From assembly GCF_001439815.1 (NCBI RefSeq), contig NZ_JYLM01000003.1, forward strand, positions 434,001 through 498,000: a stretch of 64,000 bases of DNA, written 5' to 3'. The notes below the pieces were generated by a model. The model worked only from the letters and a program-made list of their open reading frames with translations, made no database searches and had not been told where the DNA came from. How positions within the stretch are numbered: the first letter of the stretch is position 1; the number at the start of each line of letters is the position of its first letter. Made by a program: the position numbers and the translations under genes. Below, in pieces: positions 35,890 to 44,253 of this stretch. The stretch comes from Pseudomonas orientalis (lineage in GTDB: Bacteria; Pseudomonadota; Gammaproteobacteria; Pseudomonadales; Pseudomonadaceae).

Positions 35890-36456
35890 ATGGATCTTCA
35901 AAGTTGGATTTCAATCTTTATGGCATTAATTGCGGTAGCCTCCGCAATTGTCACATACGCGGTCTTTCGCTCTGCGACCGACCCCACTGTGATTGTGTAT
36001 GCCCAGCCCGACCTTCAAAGACAATCAATTGTAAATCTTATCGTTGAAAATATCGGACGCGGCGCTGCCCATGGAATCCACTTCCTACCTAGTCGACCTC
36101 TTCCAGGAAAAGCTTTCAGCATAGCTATTCCGGAGAAAATGCCTGATCAAATGCAATCCGGACCAATCGTTAACGGAATACCATTTTTAGCGCCAGGACA
36201 AAGGCTTCTGATTACTTGGGGGCAATATGGAGGGTTGTTAAAATATTTGGGTAACGACCCTATTCGCATCGAAGCATGTTGCTACAGGTCACTTTCTAAA
36301 AGCATATTTTCAAAGAAACTTAGATCCAACTCGACATTGGATATAAGAATGTTCGAGACCTCTGAATCGACCGAGCACGGCTACGGCCCAAACCTAGTTA
36401 AAGAGTTAAAAGTTTTAAACAGCACTTTAAAAACGCTAGAAGATCGACTTGGATAA
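35890..36456 (+). CDS. Membrane-anchored protein of unknown function
   Basis: 188 aa from ATG 35890 (AAAAGGA 9 bases upstream); the frame upstream to 35686 overlaps a dead regulator on the other strand. A single N-terminal membrane helix (WISIFMALIAVASAIVTYAVF, about residues 6-26) is followed by a soluble domain with beta-strands (TVIVYAQPDLQRQSIVNLIV, then ENIGRGAAHGI). The C-terminus (LVKELKVLNSTLKTLEDRLG) is helical. GC is well below neighbouring genes, so it was probably acquired. Family not recognised. Confidence 0.65.
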   Translation: MDLQSWISIFMALIAVASAIVTYAVFRSATDPTVIVYAQPDLQRQSIVNLIVENIGRGAAHGIHFLPSRPLPGKAFSIAIPEKMPDQMQSGPIVNGIPFLAPGQRLLITWGQYGGLLKYLGNDPIRIEACCYRSLSKSIFSKKLRSNSTLDIRMFETSESTEHGYGPNLVKELKVLNSTLKTLEDRLG

Positions 36457-36889
36457 ATTTCATCGTTCAGAGATGCAGTGCGACTTCTAATGAGCCTAAG
36501 CCAACCAACCCTGACTGAATTAAGGAGTAGCCGTACCTTACATACCTCCAAACCGATCACTGAGATATTGTTTTTTGTTCACTGGCAAATCGGAATTTTC
36601 CTACCCACTCAACGAGTTGCAGTACGGGGAGCATCACGTTAACCTCTCCCCCGTCGCTGCTCATCAGCGACCGGGCGTGGAATCCCGAGAAAGAAGACGC
36701 TACAGCGTCGTCATACAATCAGTCGGCGCTTTTTTGTGCGCGCTGTTTGTGTTTTATGGCGGCTGTGCGTGGGAGGCCTTGTGCCTGCCGAGTCGCTTCT
36801 TCTCGGATTCCAACCTGCGTATAGTTGCCACCCTCATGCTTGGAATCGTGAATGGCAGTTCTTTTTGGTTGTACCAAAGGAGCAAGCTT
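36457..36889. other. Gap with an open in-frame extension upstream of the DUF3077 gene
   Basis: 433 bases. The DUF3077 frame stays open upstream to 36575 and would encode a hydrophobic stretch (SVVIQSVGAFLCALFVFYGG). The strong ribosome site at the internal ATG (36890) argues against it being part of that gene. It could be a fused or decayed membrane protein. No promoter is evident. Confidence 0.35.
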
Positions 36890-37183
36890 ATGCCGTACGA
36901 AATCCCCTCAGCCGAAACCATCGGCGCCGCCACCTTCGCAGACTGCGGAGAAGACAAAAGCCACCTGAAACTGTTCCGCGTCAACGCCGGGGTTCCCCTC
37001 ATGGAAGCCCTAGAACACGCCTCTCACGTGCTCTACTACGCCAAAATGCTCTTCCTTGAAGCCGCCATGGACCCAAGGGCCGAGAGGTTTGCGTTTGCCT
37101 CCCATTACTTGGGCGAAATGGGCAAAGCCATCATTGATGACTTACTGCTGGCGATGCAGCCTGGTAGTCGAAATCCCCAGTAA
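36890..37183 (+). CDS. DUF3077 domain protein
   Basis: 97 aa from ATG 36890, with AAGGAG 8 bases upstream. SAETIGAATFADCGEDKSHL at the start, then LFRVNAGVPLMEALEHASHV and SHYLGEMGKAIIDDLLLAM: the layout of the small DUF3077 proteins frequent in Pseudomonas. Predicted all-helical and cytoplasmic; function unknown. Confidence 0.8.
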   Translation: MPYEIPSAETIGAATFADCGEDKSHLKLFRVNAGVPLMEALEHASHVLYYAKMLFLEAAMDPRAERFAFASHYLGEMGKAIIDDLLLAMQPGSRNPQ

Positions 37184-37223
37184 GTAGTACGCGCCTGGTG
37201 CATTGCACCAGGCGCCTGATACC

Positions 37224-37538
37224 TCATGGCACCAACCGACACCCCTGCCTCTCCCCCATCCACCTCGCCGTGTGCGTACGCCCCAACCCACTCGCCGTCA
37301 CTTCACTGCGCTCCGGCGTGTCGGTAAATGCACTGGTCGGCACGTACTGTTTCACATACCCCAGGCAATACTGCGCCGGGTTGTTCTCCACATACCGGCA
37401 CGAGCAATACTCCTTGGCCGTGTACGCCGCGATGATGTCGGGGAAGGCTTGCAGGTTGACGCGTTCGTGCCACACCCAGCCCGACACTGCGAGCAATAGC
37501 ACCAGCAAAACGCTGACAAACGGATGACGGCGAATCAT
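37224..37538 (-). CDS. Small membrane-anchored protein next to a serine hydrolase
   Basis: 104 aa. N-terminal membrane helix or uncleaved signal (FVSVLLVLLLAVSGWVWHE). The outer part has a cysteine-rich segment (EYCSCRYVENNPAQYCLGYV) likely to form disulfides in the periplasm. It overlaps the serine hydrolase gene by 4 bases (ATGA), so the two are translated together. Pseudomonas relatives are sometimes called 'amidase' because of this neighbour, but no catalytic motif is present. Confidence 0.75.
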   Translation of the reverse strand: MIRRHPFVSVLLVLLLAVSGWVWHERVNLQAFPDIIAAYTAKEYCSCRYVENNPAQYCLGYVKQYVPTSAFTDTPERSEVTASGLGRTHTARWMGERQGCRLVP

Positions 37539-38608
37539 GACCGCACCGCCGCCAGCACGCGCTTGAGCAGTTCGTTATGCCGGTAGCTGCCGTCGCGGTC
37601 ATCGCCGTAGCGCACGATCACCAGGTGTTCGTCGGGCAGCACAAACAGTGCCTGGCCCCAGTGCCCCAGTGCGGCGAAGGTGTCGGCGGGTGCGTCGGGC
37701 CAGGGTTGTGGGACGCCCTTGTTGAGCCACCATTGCCCGCCGGGCACAGCTTCATCCTGGCCCGCTTTGTAGTTGTCGAATGGCTGCCGATTGAAGGCCA
37801 CCCACTCTTTGGGCAACAACTGTTGTTCACCCCAGCGCCCGTCCCGCGCCATCAGCAAGCCGACCCGCGCCAGATCGCGCGCGGTGAGGTAGGCGTAGGA
37901 GGAGGCGACGAAGGTTTCGTCGGCATCGGTTTCCCATGTCGCGTTGCGAATGCCCAACGGCTTGAACAGCGCATCCCACGGGTAGCTCATATAGGCTTTG
38001 TGGCCGAGCATGCCTTTGAGCGCAGCGGACAGCAGGTTGCTGTCGCCGCTGGAATAGCGGAACGCCTGGCCGGGTTCGGCGGCGGCTTCGGTATCGGCGG
38101 CAAATTGCGCCATATCGCCACGCCCTCGGGTGTAGAGCATCGCCACGACAGAAGACTTCAACGGGGCGTATTCATAGTCCTCCTGCCAATCCAGGCCCGA
38201 AGCCCAGTGCAACAGGTCGGCCATGGTCACCTTGGGGTGCTGTTTCATCGGCGGATAGAAGCGTGCGACAGGATCGCTCAGCTTAAAGCGGTTTTCGCCG
38301 TAGGCCACACCGAGCACCGTGGCCATCAGGCTTTTGCTCACCGACCAGGTCAGGTGCGGTGTGCTGGCGGTGGTCGGCGCAGCGTAGTGTTCATAGATGA
38401 TTTCGCCATCGCGAATCACCAGCAGCGCGTCGGTGCGGATGCCTTGGCGGGTGGCGTCGTCACGGGCTGGGAAGGCATAGGCGTTCAGGGCATCGACAGC
38501 GGTGCCCTGGAGTGGCTTGCCGGTGGTCCATTCTTTTTCGGGCCAGGTTTCAGCACGGGCGGTAACGCTGACTAACAGCACAACAACACACAACAGGCCT
38601 CGGACCAT
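37535..38608 (-). CDS. Serine hydrolase, beta-lactamase (class C-like) family
   Basis: 357 aa from ATG 38608 (a GTG two codons upstream is possible). Signal peptide 1-20 (VTARAE). Active-site SxxK is SVSK (WSVSKSLMATVLG); the YxS equivalent is YSSGDSNLL. Similar to 6-aminohexanoate-dimer hydrolase/esterase proteins (COG1680) rather than true resistance enzymes. Periplasmic hydrolase of unknown substrate. Co-translated with the downstream small cysteine-rich protein. Confidence 0.85.
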   Translation of the reverse strand: MVRGLLCVVVLLVSVTARAETWPEKEWTTGKPLQGTAVDALNAYAFPARDDATRQGIRTDALLVIRDGEIIYEHYAAPTTASTPHLTWSVSKSLMATVLGVAYGENRFKLSDPVARFYPPMKQHPKVTMADLLHWASGLDWQEDYEYAPLKSSVVAMLYTRGRGDMAQFAADTEAAAEPGQAFRYSSGDSNLLSAALKGMLGHKAYMSYPWDALFKPLGIRNATWETDADETFVASSYAYLTARDLARVGLLMARDGRWGEQQLLPKEWVAFNRQPFDNYKAGQDEAVPGGQWWLNKGVPQPWPDAPADTFAALGHWGQALFVLPDEHLVIVRYGDDRDGSYRHNELLKRVLAAVRS

Positions 38609-38792
38609 GGGCACGAACTCAAGGGGGCATTCAAGCCCGCGAGCCTAGCGCAGGCCCATGACAGATTTGCTACATAAGGCCTGTCACTCAACCGTCACCG
38701 TAACTTCATGGAGATGACACCGAGGCTACATAGCCTGACTTTGGACAACAAAGTCGACTGGCCGCAACCTGGCCGGCACTCGGAGACTCGCT

Positions 38793-39548
38793 ATGACTCA
38801 GATCGCCCGCATCAGCGACAAAGGCAATGAACGCCGCCTGCAAGCCGAACGCCTGATCGGCGCACAGGCCTTGCAGGAAGCCCAGGCCCTGCGGTTCAAC
38901 GTGTTCAGCGGCGAGTTCAACGCCAAGCTGAAGGGCGCGGAACTGGGCCTGGACATGGATGACTATGATGTTCACTGCAGCCACATCGGCGTGCGGGATT
39001 TGAACAGCGGTCGACTCGTCGCCACCACCCGTTTGCTCGACCACCAGGCCGCCAGCACCTTGGGCCGGTTCTACAGCGAAGAAGAATTCAGCCTGCATGG
39101 CTTGCTGCACTTGCAGGGCCCGATCCTGGAAATCGGCCGCACCTGCGTCGACCCGGCCTACCGCAACGGCGGCACCATCGCGGTGTTGTGGGGTGAGTTG
39201 GCCGAGGTGCTCAACCAGGGCGGCTACAGCTACCTGATGGGCTGCGCGAGCATCCCGATGCACGACGGCGGCATCCAGGCCCACGCGATCATGCAGCGTC
39301 TGCGCGAACGCTACCTGTGCAACGAGCACCTGCGCGCCGAACCGAAAAAACCCCTGCCGGCCCTGGACCTGCCCTCCAACGTCATCGCCGAAATGCCGCC
39401 GCTGCTCAAGGCTTATATGCGCCTGGGCGCGAAGATCTGCGGCGAACCGTGCTGGGACGAAGATTTCCAGGTGGCCGACGTGTTCATCCTGCTCAAGCGC
39501 GATCAACTGTGCCCGCGCTATGCGCGCCACTTCAAGGCGGCGATGTAA
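38793..39548 (+). CDS. olsB: L-ornithine N-alpha-acyltransferase
   Basis: 251 aa. GNAT-type acyltransferase that moves a 3-hydroxyacyl chain from ACP to ornithine, giving lyso-ornithine lipid. Family features: [20 protein letters not shown] near the N-terminus, [20 protein letters not shown] and [13 protein letters not shown]. It overlaps olsA by 3 bases and forms the usual olsBA pair, which yields phosphorus-free membrane lipids under phosphate stress. No clear Pho box seen in the 184-base upstream gap. Confidence 0.92.
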   Translation: MTQIARISDKGNERRLQAERLIGAQALQEAQALRFNVFSGEFNAKLKGAELGLDMDDYDVHCSHIGVRDLNSGRLVATTRLLDHQAASTLGRFYSEEEFSLHGLLHLQGPILEIGRTCVDPAYRNGGTIAVLWGELAEVLNQGGYSYLMGCASIPMHDGGIQAHAIMQRLRERYLCNEHLRAEPKKPLPALDLPSNVIAEMPPLLKAYMRLGAKICGEPCWDEDFQVADVFILLKRDQLCPRYARHFKAAM

Positions 39549-40339
39549 TGGACCGCCTGCGCGTGTACGGGCGCATCGCCCGGGTGCTGGTGGTGGTGGC
39601 GCTGGGCTTGAGCATGGCCAGTGTGTTTGGCCTGTTCGAACGCCTGGGGGTGGCCAACTCGATGGTGCGGCGCCAGCGTTGGTCGCGGTTCTTCATGGCA
39701 CGGCTGACCAACGCCCTGCCCTTTCGCGTGACGGTGCATGGCGAGGTGCCGCACACGCCGATGCTGTGGGTGAGCAATCATGTGTCCTGGACGGATATTC
39801 CGTTGCTGGGCGCAGTGGCACCGATGTCCTTTTTGTCCAAGGCCGAAGTGCGCACCTGGCCGGTGGCCGGCTGGTTGGCGGCCAAGGCCGGCAGCCTGTT
39901 CATTCGGCGCGGCGCGGGTGACAGCCAGTTGATCCGCAAGCAGATGACCCGTCATCTGGAACAACGGCACCCGCTGCTGATGTTCCCCGAAGGCACCACC
40001 ACGGATGGGCGCAGCCTGCGTACCTTTCACGGACGCTTGCTGGCCAGTGCGATCGATGCGGATGTGTCGTTGCAACCGGTGGCCATACGGTATCTGCGCG
40101 ACGGTGAGGTGGACTCATTGGCGCCGTTCATTGGCGATGATGATTTGCTGTCGCACCTGATGCGCTTGTTTTCCAACGACCAGGGCGATGTGGAGATTCA
40201 TCTGCTCAAGCCGATTGCCTGCGCCGGGCAGGAACGCGCAGCATTGGCATATCAGGCGCAGCAGGCGGTGCAGAAGGCGTTGTTCGGGCCGTTGCCGGAG
40301 AGTGAGCAGGCGCATGGGCGACCAGCGTTCGCCGCCTGA
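39548..40339 (+). CDS. olsA: Lyso-ornithine lipid O-acyltransferase
   Basis: 263 aa from the ATG at 39548, which overlaps the olsB stop (TAATG). PlsC-type acyltransferase with NHVSWTD (the HX4D catalytic block), the substrate loop LFIRRGAGDS and FPEGTTTDG. One N-terminal membrane helix (about 12-30). Adds the second acyl chain to lyso-ornithine lipid. The same frame is open upstream inside olsB, but that is a shadow. Confidence 0.92.
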   Translation: MDRLRVYGRIARVLVVVALGLSMASVFGLFERLGVANSMVRRQRWSRFFMARLTNALPFRVTVHGEVPHTPMLWVSNHVSWTDIPLLGAVAPMSFLSKAEVRTWPVAGWLAAKAGSLFIRRGAGDSQLIRKQMTRHLEQRHPLLMFPEGTTTDGRSLRTFHGRLLASAIDADVSLQPVAIRYLRDGEVDSLAPFIGDDDLLSHLMRLFSNDQGDVEIHLLKPIACAGQERAALAYQAQQAVQKALFGPLPESEQAHGRPAFAA

Positions 40340-40359
40340 ATGCTGTGAACACAATCCAC

Positions 40360-40451
40360 ATGTGGGAGGTGGCTTGCCCCCGATGGCGGTGGTTCAGTCA
40401 ACACATTCAGTGACTGACACACCGTCATCGGGGGCAAGCCCCCTCCCACAT
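40360..40451. repeat. REP pair, family 1
   Basis: CATGTGGGAGGTGGCTTGCC(CCCGAT) and inverted copy; its right end touches the acpH stop. Confidence 0.92.
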
Positions 40452-41036
40452 TTAAATCTCAGTGGTCAGCTGGATACGTGCAAAGCTCTGTAATTGGGGG
40501 TAGAAAACCCGGAAATCTTCACTCAAAGGCTCATAGAGCTCGCGCAACTCACGCATCGCAAATCTTAACGCTTCAGGGTCCGTCAACCGCCGCGAAATCA
40601 CGCGCAATACCTGCTCCATCACCGCAAACTCACGATACGAACCCAGCCAGTCATCCGCCGCCATATACGGCGCAATCTGCGCCAGCCGCCCCGGCAATGC
40701 GGGTTCTGCGGCGAGCACGCGGTAGACCTGCGCGGTAAAACGCTCCAAGGGCTGGTCGGCATACAGCGCCCAATCCCGCGCCAGGCAATGGTCGAAAAAC
40801 ACATCGAGCACGATCCCGGCGTAGCGCCTGCGGGTCAGGCTGAAGCGCGACAACGCGGCCCCTACCAAGGGGTGGCTGTCGGTGAAACGGTCGATGGAGC
40901 GATGCAGCTGGATCGCCGCTTCGATTTGCGGGTTGAACTGGCCCTGCAGGCGGCCTTTGACGAAGTCGCCATACAGGCTGCCCAGCAGTTGCGCAGGAAG
41001 TTGGCCGCCCAGGTGCAGATGTGCGAGATAATTCAT
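40452..41036 (-). CDS. acpH: ACP phosphodiesterase
   Basis: 194 aa from ATG 41036 (MNYLAHLHLGG). AcpH family (DUF479) HD-like enzyme that removes the 4'-phosphopantetheine arm from acyl carrier protein. Typical features: GSLYGDFVKGR, AIQLHRSIDRFTDSHP and DVFFDHCLARDW, which supply the His/Asp metal ligands. The stop codon abuts a REP pair. Divergent from the arsR-like gene. Confidence 0.9.
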   Translation of the reverse strand: MNYLAHLHLGGQLPAQLLGSLYGDFVKGRLQGQFNPQIEAAIQLHRSIDRFTDSHPLVGAALSRFSLTRRRYAGIVLDVFFDHCLARDWALYADQPLERFTAQVYRVLAAEPALPGRLAQIAPYMAADDWLGSYREFAVMEQVLRVISRRLTDPEALRFAMRELRELYEPLSEDFRVFYPQLQSFARIQLTTEI

Positions 41037-41066
41037 GGCGCGCAGTCTATCACTGCCGCACACATA

Positions 41067-41172
41067 TCGTTATAACCCGATATACCGATTCGGGCTGATA
41101 TCAGATCAAAATCATATTGGTATATCGGAATACAACGATTTAAAGTTCGCCTCATCGCGATATAACGTTTTA
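41067..41172. promoter_or_regulatory. Cluster of inverted GATATACC/GGTATATC repeats (ArsR-type operator)
   Basis: CCGATATACC (41077-41086) faces GGTATATCGG (41119-41128). Flanking half-sites resemble them (ATATCGTTATAAC before, CGCGATATAACG after, near 41157). The AT-rich array sits in the acpH/arsR divergent gap, as expected for an autoregulating ArsR-type repressor. Confidence 0.55.
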
Positions 41173-41191
41173 CGACACCGAGCACCCTGCC

Positions 41192-41512
41192 ATGTCCATC
41201 GACCTCGACGAAATAATAAAAGCCCTGGCACACCCAGTACGACGAGACATCCTCACCTGGCTGAAAGACCCGAAAGTGCAGTTCCCCGAGCAATTGCACA
41301 ACCACGAATACGGCATCTGCGCCGGGCAGATCGACCAGCGCTGCGGCTTGTCCCAGTCGACCGTGTCGGCCCACCTGGCCACGTTGCAACGGGCGGGCCT
41401 GATCACCAGCCAGAAAGCCGGGCAGTGGCACTTTTTCAGACGCAACGAGGAAACGATCCAGGCCTTCCTCGCAGCGCTCATGACCGAACTCAGCGCCCCT
41501 GCGCCGCAATAA
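41192..41512 (+). CDS. ArsR family helix-turn-helix regulator
   Basis: 106 aa. Winged HTH: ALAHPVRRDILTWLKDP, recognition helix LSQSTVSAHLATLQRAGLI, wing GQWHFFRRNEE. Two cysteines (GICAGQIDQRCGL) flank the start of the recognition region and could sense electrophiles or metals, by analogy with redox-sensing ArsR proteins. It precedes a small membrane ORF and the OYE-family reductase by a short gap, so it probably represses that unit through the upstream repeats. Confidence 0.88.
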   Translation: MSIDLDEIIKALAHPVRRDILTWLKDPKVQFPEQLHNHEYGICAGQIDQRCGLSQSTVSAHLATLQRAGLITSQKAGQWHFFRRNEETIQAFLAALMTELSAPAPQ

Positions 41513-41522
41513 GGAGCCGAAA

Positions 41523-41618
41523 GTGCCGCTCCTATTGCTCATGATTCTCGCACTGCTGGTGACCCTGATTACTTTCCGTCAGAACGGCAATGCCGACCTG
41601 GCCCCCGCGACTCATTGA
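41523..41618 (+). CDS. 31-aa single-helix membrane peptide
   Basis: GTG start at 41523 with AAGGAG 7 bases upstream; reads MPLLLLMILALLVTLITFRQ and ends NGNADLAPATH before TGA. One membrane helix and a short polar tail. It lies 10 bases after the arsR-like stop and 27 bases before the reductase start, so it is in the same transcript. The good ribosome site and clean helix suggest it is real. Confidence 0.55.
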   Translation: MPLLLLMILALLVTLITFRQNGNADLAPATH

Positions 41619-41645
41619 TCAACTTGAAGAGAAAGGTGCTTTCCC

Positions 41646-42701
41646 ATGACGACTATTTTTGATCCGATAAAACTGGGCGACCTCGAACTGTCGAACCGCA
41701 TCATCATGGCCCCGCTGACCCGCTGCCGCGCCGATGAAGGCCGCGTGCCCAACGCGCTGATGGCCGAGTATTACGTACAGCGCGCCTCCGCCGGGCTGAT
41801 CCTCAGCGAAGCCACTTCCGTGACGCCCATGGGCGTGGGTTACCCGGACACACCGGGCATCTGGTCCAACGACCAAGTGCGCGGCTGGGCCAACATCACC
41901 AAGGCCGTGCACGGCGCGGGCGGCAAGATCTTCCTGCAACTGTGGCACGTCGGCCGCATCTCCCATGAGTCGTACCTCAATGGCGAGGCCCCGGTGGCGC
42001 CGAGCGCGATCCAGGCCAAAGGCCACGTCAGCCTGGTGCGCCCGCTGGCCGACTACCCTACCCCGCGCGCCCTGGAAACCGCTGAAATCGCCGACATCGT
42101 CGACGCCTACCGTACCGGCGCCGAAAACGCCAAGGCCGCCGGTTTCGACGGCGTGGAAATCCACGGTGCCAACGGCTACCTGCTCGACCAGTTCCTGCAA
42201 AGCAGCACCAACCAGCGCACCGACCAGTACGGCGGCTCCCTGGAAAACCGTGCGCGCCTGTTGCTGGAAGTGACTGACGCCGCCATCGAAGTCTGGGGCG
42301 CCGGCCGCGTGGGCGTACACCTGGCACCGCGTGCCGACGCCCACGACATGGGCGACGACAACCTGGCGGAAACCTTCACCTACGTCGCCAGCGAACTGGG
42401 CAAGCGTGGCATTGCCTTCATCTGTTCCCGTGAAAAAGAAGGGGCGGACAGCCTCGGCCCACAGCTGAAAAAAGCTTTCGGCGGCGTGTACATCGCCAAC
42501 GAACGCTTCACCAAGGACAGCGCCAACGCCTGGCTGGCCGCCGGCAAGGCCGACGCGGTGGCGTTCGGCATACCGTTCATTGCCAACCCGGACCTGCCGG
42601 CGCGCCTGAAGGCAGATGCGCCGTTGAACGAGCCGCACCCGGAAACCTTCTATGGCAAAGGCCCGGTGGGTTATATCGATTATCCGACGCTGGCACTCTG
42701 A
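41646..42701 (+). CDS. nemA: Alkene reductase, Old Yellow Enzyme family (XenB/NemA type)
   Basis: 351 aa. FMN-dependent reductase of electrophilic alkenes, quinones and nitroaromatics. It closely follows P. fluorescens XenB as I recall it: IIMAPLTRCRADEGRVPNAL, WSNDQVRGW, the FMN/active-site GVEIHGANGYLLDQFLQ and NQRTDQYGGSLENRARLLLE. NemA is the E. coli counterpart. Last gene of the arsR-peptide-reductase unit, followed by a terminator. Confidence 0.93.
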   Translation: MTTIFDPIKLGDLELSNRIIMAPLTRCRADEGRVPNALMAEYYVQRASAGLILSEATSVTPMGVGYPDTPGIWSNDQVRGWANITKAVHGAGGKIFLQLWHVGRISHESYLNGEAPVAPSAIQAKGHVSLVRPLADYPTPRALETAEIADIVDAYRTGAENAKAAGFDGVEIHGANGYLLDQFLQSSTNQRTDQYGGSLENRARLLLEVTDAAIEVWGAGRVGVHLAPRADAHDMGDDNLAETFTYVASELGKRGIAFICSREKEGADSLGPQLKKAFGGVYIANERFTKDSANAWLAAGKADAVAFGIPFIANPDLPARLKADAPLNEPHPETFYGKGPVGYIDYPTLAL

Positions 42702-42716
42702 TCTACTGAAACGAAG

Positions 42717-42746
42717 AAGCCCCGGCTAGAGAGCCGGGGCTTTTTT
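42717..42746 (+). terminator. Rho-independent terminator of the reductase unit
   Basis: AGCCCCGGCT, loop AGAG, AGCCGGGGCT, then a T run, starting 17 bases past the stop. Confidence 0.9.
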
Positions 42747-42806
42747 ATGGGCGACGGTAAGCACCTGGCATGATTTGAAATGACCGACCTCCTCTTGAAT
42801 CATTTT

Positions 42807-43592
42807 CTACAACGAGATCAATCCCTGCGCCAACGCCACGCCCACGGCTTGCCGCCGGCTGAAAGAGCCCAACTTTCGACTCGCATTCGCAATGTGAAAA
42901 TTAATGGTTCTCTCTGAACATCCCAGGATGCAGCTCATTTCCCAGGTCGTTTTGCCTGCGCCGGACCATTTCAGCACCTCAGACTCCCTTAACGTCAGGC
43001 TGCAAGGTTGTTCACCCACGGCTTTCAAGTGTTTTTGTGAGCCCTCCAGAAGAAAGGGAATCAGCATGAATAGCTTGCCCAACGGACCATTCAGGTCATC
43101 GCGAAGATCGTCGGAAGAACTCGCGCATTGAGCAACGTTGAGCGATCCGGCCATTTCGTTAAAGCGCAGGGGAATGCTGACACCCTGCAGAAGCCCATAC
43201 CCCTCGCGCTCCGTCCAGAACTGACTGGACCGGCCTCGCGCCTGTCTGCGCGCCAAGCCCAAGAAAAGGGGCGCAAAGTGATGGCGGCAATGCCTGATTA
43301 TCGGGTCCACCTGAATGAAATTTTCATCCTTGTATCGCCTGAGCCAATCAGAAGGATAAGTCGTCATGATCCTGTTAAAGGGATCACTGGTGGTTGAAGG
43401 GCCAAGGCTCAGCAAATAGCGTTCATAGCCAATACGACGCAGCACCTTGCGCAGATGGCTTTCCCAATCTCGCCGGTGCAAGTCGGTGGTCAGTATGGAG
43501 AAGTCGTCCAATACCTCTTTGAAATTAATCCTCAGGAATAGGTCTTCTTTTTTATACCTAAATAAGTCATCCACGATGAATCCCTGCCACAC
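42807..43592 (-). CDS. LuxR-type quorum-sensing regulator with altered ligand pocket
   Basis: 261 aa from a GTG at 43592 (start uncertain; a GTG at 43574 has a better GGGA site). The N-terminal autoinducer-binding domain has the TraR-numbered residues W57, Y61, D70, P71 and G113 (DWLRRY, VDP, LLQGVSIPL). The position of W85 is Leu (APLFLG). The C-terminal HTH is intact: LTLRESEVLKW, GKTTWEMSCILGCSERTINF, then HIANASRKLG. It is downstream of, and separated by a terminator from, the anthranilate synthase pair; no canonical luxI adjoins it. Probably regulates the 43.6-51.3 kb locus. Confidence 0.88.
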   Translation of the reverse strand: MWQGFIVDDLFRYKKEDLFLRINFKEVLDDFSILTTDLHRRDWESHLRKVLRRIGYERYLLSLGPSTTSDPFNRIMTTYPSDWLRRYKDENFIQVDPIIRHCRHHFAPLFLGLARRQARGRSSQFWTEREGYGLLQGVSIPLRFNEMAGSLNVAQCASSSDDLRDDLNGPLGKLFMLIPFLLEGSQKHLKAVGEQPCSLTLRESEVLKWSGAGKTTWEMSCILGCSERTINFHIANASRKLGSFSRRQAVGVALAQGLISL

Positions 43593-43620
43593 ATAGAAGC
43601 TTTTTGAAACGACTTAATTA

Positions 43621-43650
43621 AAAAACGGGCCGCTGAACAAGCGACCCGCT
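43621..43650 (-). terminator. Terminator of the anthranilate synthase pair
   Basis: On the minus strand CGGGTCGC, 7-base loop, GCGGCCCG (one G-U pair), then UUUUU, 12 bases past the TrpG-like stop. The luxR-like gene is therefore transcribed separately, at least in part. Confidence 0.75.
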
Positions 43651-43659
43651 ATGCGCCAC

Positions 43660-44253
43660 TTACAATCCTGCTTGGCGACAGTGTTGTTCTATGAAGCTTT
43701 TGAATATTCCAAGGCCGTCCTCCGTCAAAATACTTTCGGGATGGAACTGGACTCCCTCTATAGGGTAGTCAGCATGTCGCACGCCCATGATGTACCCATC
43801 ATCCGTCGAGGTGGACGTCACTGCCAGTTCACCGGGCAGCCCGCGGTTATCAATAATCAACGAGTGGTAGCGAGTCGCCTTGATCGAACGACCCTCGGTA
43901 TGGTTGTAGACACCTCGCCCATCATTATCAATGGTGCTGATCTTGCCGTGCATGACATGGGAGGCTCGAATGACCGACCCGCCAAACGCCAGACCAATGG
44001 CTTGATGCCCCAAACAGACGCCCAATATCGGCAGACACCCTTTAAAATGTTGGATAACCTCAATGTACCCCGCGTCCTGTGGATGCCCTGGCCCCGGGCC
44101 CAGGACGCAAAAATCTGGCGCATACGCTTCGATACGTTCGATTAGATTTGGAACATCATTGCGCTCCACATGGGTTTCCAGTCCAAGCTGTTCAAGATAC
44201 TGGCTGATAATGAATACGAAACTGTCATAGGCATCAATCAGGAAAACTTTCAT
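43660..44253 (-). CDS. Anthranilate synthase component II (glutamine amidotransferase)
   Basis: 197 aa. Class I amidotransferase with catalytic Cys80 (GVCLGHQAIG), oxyanion GPGPGHP and the His/Glu pair QFHPES. It releases ammonia from glutamine for the chorismate-binding subunit, which it overlaps by 4 bases. Relatives also serve aminodeoxychorismate synthase, but the partner's PIAGT motif points to anthranilate. Location in a specialised locus rather than with trpDC suggests a dedicated copy. Confidence 0.9.
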   Translation of the reverse strand: MKVFLIDAYDSFVFIISQYLEQLGLETHVERNDVPNLIERIEAYAPDFCVLGPGPGHPQDAGYIEVIQHFKGCLPILGVCLGHQAIGLAFGGSVIRASHVMHGKISTIDNDGRGVYNHTEGRSIKATRYHSLIIDNRGLPGELAVTSTSTDDGYIMGVRHADYPIEGVQFHPESILTEDGLGIFKSFIEQHCRQAGL

